From assembly GCA_002372465.1 (NCBI GenBank), contig DFGW01000173.1:1-8562 (forward strand): a stretch of 8,562 bases of DNA, read 5' to 3'. Under the pieces are notes generated by a model. The model saw nothing but the letters and a program-made list of their open reading frames with translations, searched no databases and had not been told where the DNA came from. Source of the DNA: Butyrivibrio sp. UBA3740. GTDB lineage: Bacteria; Bacillota; Clostridia; Lachnospirales; Lachnospiraceae. Below, piece after piece: positions 6,619 through 8,562 of the stretch (its first letter is position 1; every line of letters starts with the position of its first letter). The position numbers and the translations under genes were made by a program.

Positions 6619-8099
6619 TACTTCTTCTCCAATTCATTCATTACGATGTCCATGATCAGTTCGCCGTTTGCTTTGAAGCTGATTCCCTCAGCCTTTATAT
6701 CAGTAAAGATTCCCATGGACATTACCTGCTCGCCGTCATTGATGAACAACTCCATGCTGTATCTGTCCAGTATCAGACGAAGGGTGATCTCGCCCTTTCT
6801 GTTGGCAACCTTGCATCTTCTCTGATGTACGATAGCTCTTCTGCTTCCGGAATGTTTACGGTCAATCTTGACTATGGACTCCGTAGGGTCAAATTCTATG
6901 GTTGAATATGCTTTGCCGTTGTCAGCAAAACGTATCTCGAATTTCTTATAAGACAGCTCTGATCCTGTAGATCTGACATTAACTGTCATATCGATGCATC
7001 TTCCCTCAATGCTTGAAAGTGCACAGTTATCGGAGATAAGGACATTCTGCCTGCTGACTCTTTTGCCGTAATAGTTCTCAATTTCATGGATCGGCTTTTG
7101 TATGAGCTTTCCATTTCTTACTGATATCTCTCTTGGGAAGCTCATCTGGCCAAACCAGGGGAAATCATCACGTCTTATGCCCACGGTATCCCAGTTCTGA
7201 AGCCAGCCTATCATGACTCTTCTGCCGTCCTTGGTCAGAATGGTCTGAGGTGCGTAGAAGTCTATTCCATAGTCCACCGCCTGGCAGTTTTCCTCGCAGA
7301 AATCCCCATCACTGTTGACACTACCGATAACACATAAGGTGCCGTTTCCGTTGTGGAATTCCAGCTCCTCTGGGAGCATATCCTGAGGGCTGGTGAGAAG
7401 AACCTGCTTTCCGTCCAGTGCGAAATAATCAGGGCATTCCCACATAACACCAAATCTGTTGTTGTTCTTTATCAGAACCTTTTCGTATTTCCAGTTATAG
7501 CCATCCTCGCTTGAATACTGCAAAAGCTGACCATCTCCGTCCACAGTCTTATTGCCGACAACAAGGTAGTACTTCCCGTTCTCCCTCCAGATCTTGGGGT
7601 CTCTGAAATCTCTTTTCCCTGCTCCTTCCGGAAGATCATCCCCTGTGATAACAGGATTCAGCTCGTACTTTTCGTAGTCAACTCCATCTCCCACAGCTAC
7701 ACACTGGGTCTGAACATCATAGAAATCTCCGTTCTCGTCCTGCTTTTGAAGGACCCCTGTGTATAGGATCAGGTGCTTTCCATCCTCTGTTTCAATCGCA
7801 CTTCCTGAAAAACAGCCATTTTTATCGTATTCTGTCTCCGGTGCCATAATGACCGGAAGATATTTCCAGGTGATCAGATCATCACTTTCTACATGTCCCC
7901 AGTGCATTGGTCCCCAGGCCGTACCATAGGGATAATACTGGTAAAAGAGATGATATTTGCCCTTATATATACTGAATCCGTTGGGATCGTTCATCCATCC
8001 GCATCTGGGCGTAAGATGGAAAAGAGGTCGAAGCTCCTCGCCGATAGTCTTCTCCTTTTTACACTCATATTCACGTGCTTTTAATAACTTGTCGTTCAT
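6618..8099 (-). CDS. sacA: Glycoside hydrolase family 32 beta-fructofuranosidase (sucrase / sucrose-6-phosphate hydrolase)
   Basis: Hydrolyses the beta-fructosyl bond of sucrose, sucrose-6-phosphate or short fructo-oligosaccharides. The 493 residues are usual for the cytoplasmic members. All three GH32 catalytic motifs are present: WMNDPNG with nucleophile Asp38, FRDP with transition-state stabiliser Asp167, and WECPD with acid/base Glu221. The five-bladed propeller is followed by the family's C-terminal beta-sandwich (from about residue 350). There is no signal peptide, so it acts inside the cell. The ATG at 8099 is preferred because AGGA (8105-8108) lies five bases upstream; an in-frame GTG at 8111 would overlap that site. 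The upstream gene is an ABC sugar-binding protein and no PTS component is visible, so an unphosphorylated substrate is more likely than sucrose-6-phosphate. This remains inference. Confidence 0.94.
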   Translation of the reverse strand: MNDKLLKAREYECKKEKTIGEELRPLFHLTPRCGWMNDPNGFSIYKGKYHLFYQYYPYGTAWGPMHWGHVESDDLITWKYLPVIMAPETEYDKNGCFSGSAIETEDGKHLILYTGVLQKQDENGDFYDVQTQCVAVGDGVDYEKYELNPVITGDDLPEGAGKRDFRDPKIWRENGKYYLVVGNKTVDGDGQLLQYSSEDGYNWKYEKVLIKNNNRFGVMWECPDYFALDGKQVLLTSPQDMLPEELEFHNGNGTLCVIGSVNSDGDFCEENCQAVDYGIDFYAPQTILTKDGRRVMIGWLQNWDTVGIRRDDFPWFGQMSFPREISVRNGKLIQKPIHEIENYYGKRVSRQNVLISDNCALSSIEGRCIDMTVNVRSTGSELSYKKFEIRFADNGKAYSTIEFDPTESIVKIDRKHSGSRRAIVHQRRCKVANRKGEITLRLILDRYSMELFINDGEQVMSMGIFTDIKAEGISFKANGELIMDIVMNELEKK

Positions 8100-8107
8100 G
8101 TCTTTCC

Positions 8108-8200
8108 TCACTTACCAAATATACAAATATTGTCAGCTTCAGCCCCCGTCATTCTCATTCCCCAGGTGCCTCCCACGGCAGAATAAATGCGGTTTGACAA
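8108..8200 (-). other. Possible short leader ORF upstream of the GH32 gene (unproven)
   Basis: A minus-strand frame in step with TTG at 8200 runs 30 codons to TGA at 8108-8110, nine bases before the GH32 ATG. Its stop overlaps the GH32 ribosome binding site. The frame is open from a TAA at 8216-8218. An internal ATG (MRMTGAEADNICIFGK) would give 16 residues and lies ten bases after GGAGG. I recognise no family. It could be a coupled leader peptide, a gene remnant or chance. Confidence 0.25.
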
Positions 8201-8222
8201 TGCTTTTTCCCAGCGTTATGAT
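8194..8222 (+). promoter_or_regulatory. Near-consensus promoter facing the end of the binding-protein gene
   Basis: Plus-strand TTGACA (8194-8199) is perfect and lies exactly 17 bases from TATGAT (8217-8222), a 5/6 -10 match. A transcript would start near 8229 and run through the 8246-8270 hairpin, antisense to the 3' end of the sugar-binding protein gene. No convincing plus-strand gene follows. Confidence 0.4.
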
Positions 8223-8245
8223 CGTAAATCTTCTCATTTTTATAA

Positions 8246-8270
8246 ATGGGGAGGATCATCTCCTCCCCAT
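8246..8270 (-). terminator. Strong stem-loop between binding-protein gene and GH32 gene
   Basis: ATGGGGAGGA (8246-8255) and TCCTCCCCAT (8261-8270) form a perfect 10-bp stem with a five-base loop. It starts about 33 bases past the binding-protein stop. The minus-strand tail is AT-rich (TTATAAAAA) but lacks a clean T-run. It may be a leaky terminator or a 3'-end stabiliser leaving more binding-protein than enzyme mRNA, as is common in sugar ABC operons. Confidence 0.55.
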
Positions 8271-8303
8271 CTCCTTAAACTCTTTTCAAATAAGTCTTAT
8301 CAA

Positions 8304-8562
8304 TTACTTGTAGAACTCATCAAAGTACTTCTGATAGATCTCAAGATACTCATCGAGACCATATCCGTTAACCTGGTTGATGTAAGCATCCCAGTCTGCA
8401 TCTGTAAGACCATCCATAACGAACTTACTTCTGCTTGAATTGATGTAGCTTATAAGATCCTGCTGGATGGATGTAAGCTTTTCTGTGTCATCTGCTGTCA
8501 TGAATACATTAGGATATACATACTCGCAGTTCATGTCATCTGTGTAGTACTCCTTGATCCAG
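8304..8562 (-). CDS. ABC transporter extracellular solute-binding protein, C-terminal fragment
   Basis: Only the last 85 residues are visible; the frame runs off the right edge. The tail FVMDGLTDADWDAYINQVNG followed by LDEYLEIYQKYFDEFYK and TAA closely resembles the C-terminus of family 1 extracellular sugar-binding proteins of Clostridia and Paenibacilli, where W-(D/E)-x-Y and (L/I)-x-x-Y-x-x-(I/A)-Y repeat near the end. Such lipoproteins capture oligosaccharides outside the membrane for an ABC importer. Permease and N-terminal parts lie beyond the window. Because the next genes encode a beta-fructofuranosidase and fructokinase, sucrose or short fructans are the likely ligand. Substrate is inferred from context. 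Confidence 0.8.
   Translation of the reverse strand, partial: WIKEYYTDDMNCEYVYPNVFMTADDTEKLTSIQQDLISYINSSRSKFVMDGLTDADWDAYINQVNGYGLDEYLEIYQKYFDEFYK

Noticed and set aside
8194..8222. CcpA cre site near the sucrose genes
   Set aside because: The spacer contains fragments such as AAACCGC, but no stretch fits the cre palindrome well enough to call.
7957..8313. Plus-strand frame of 118 codons across the GH32 start
   Set aside because: Shadow of the GH32 gene extended into the spacer; no ribosome binding site or family resemblance.

Overview
All seven protein-coding genes in this window lie on the minus strand, so transcription runs from high to low coordinates. The proteins, fermentative metabolism, purine-rich ribosome binding sites, HrcA/CIRCE heat-shock control and moderate GC all point to an anaerobic Firmicute. 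Lachnospiraceae of the Butyrivibrio/Pseudobutyrivibrio type is my best guess, inferred from protein style only.

Layout in transcription order (right to left). (1) 8562-8304: C-terminal end of an ABC-transporter sugar-binding protein, entering from outside the window. (2) 8303-8100: a spacer with a strong stem-loop, a short possible ORF, and a near-consensus promoter pointing the other way. (3) 8099-6618: a cytoplasmic GH32 beta-fructofuranosidase. (4) 6618-5635: a PfkB-family fructokinase that overlaps the GH32 stop by one base (TAATG). Genes 1, 3 and 4 form a route for sucrose or short fructan uptake, hydrolysis and fructose phosphorylation. (5) 5593-5420: a 57-residue acidic protein of unknown function with its own extended -10 promoter. 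(6) 5324-3165: a SNF2-family ATPase with a helix-hairpin-helix-like N-terminal part, ending at an intrinsic terminator. (7) 2936-2472: an Hsp20 small heat-shock protein behind a perfect CIRCE operator that covers its -35 box, ending at a strong intrinsic terminator. (8) 2199-1: pyruvate formate-lyase, complete through the glycyl-radical loop and missing only its last ~15-25 residues at the window edge. A Rex-like redox operator covers its putative -35 box.

The genes form at least three transcription units: the sugar operon (perhaps reading on into the small gene and SNF2), a heat-shock unit and a fermentation unit. The regulatory DNA is the clearest part of the window, with CIRCE at hsp20 and a Rex-like site at pflB. 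I found no CRISPR array, insertion sequence, tRNA, rRNA or clear new multi-gene system. The least explained pieces are the 57-residue protein next to the SNF2 ATPase and the spacer upstream of the GH32 gene.
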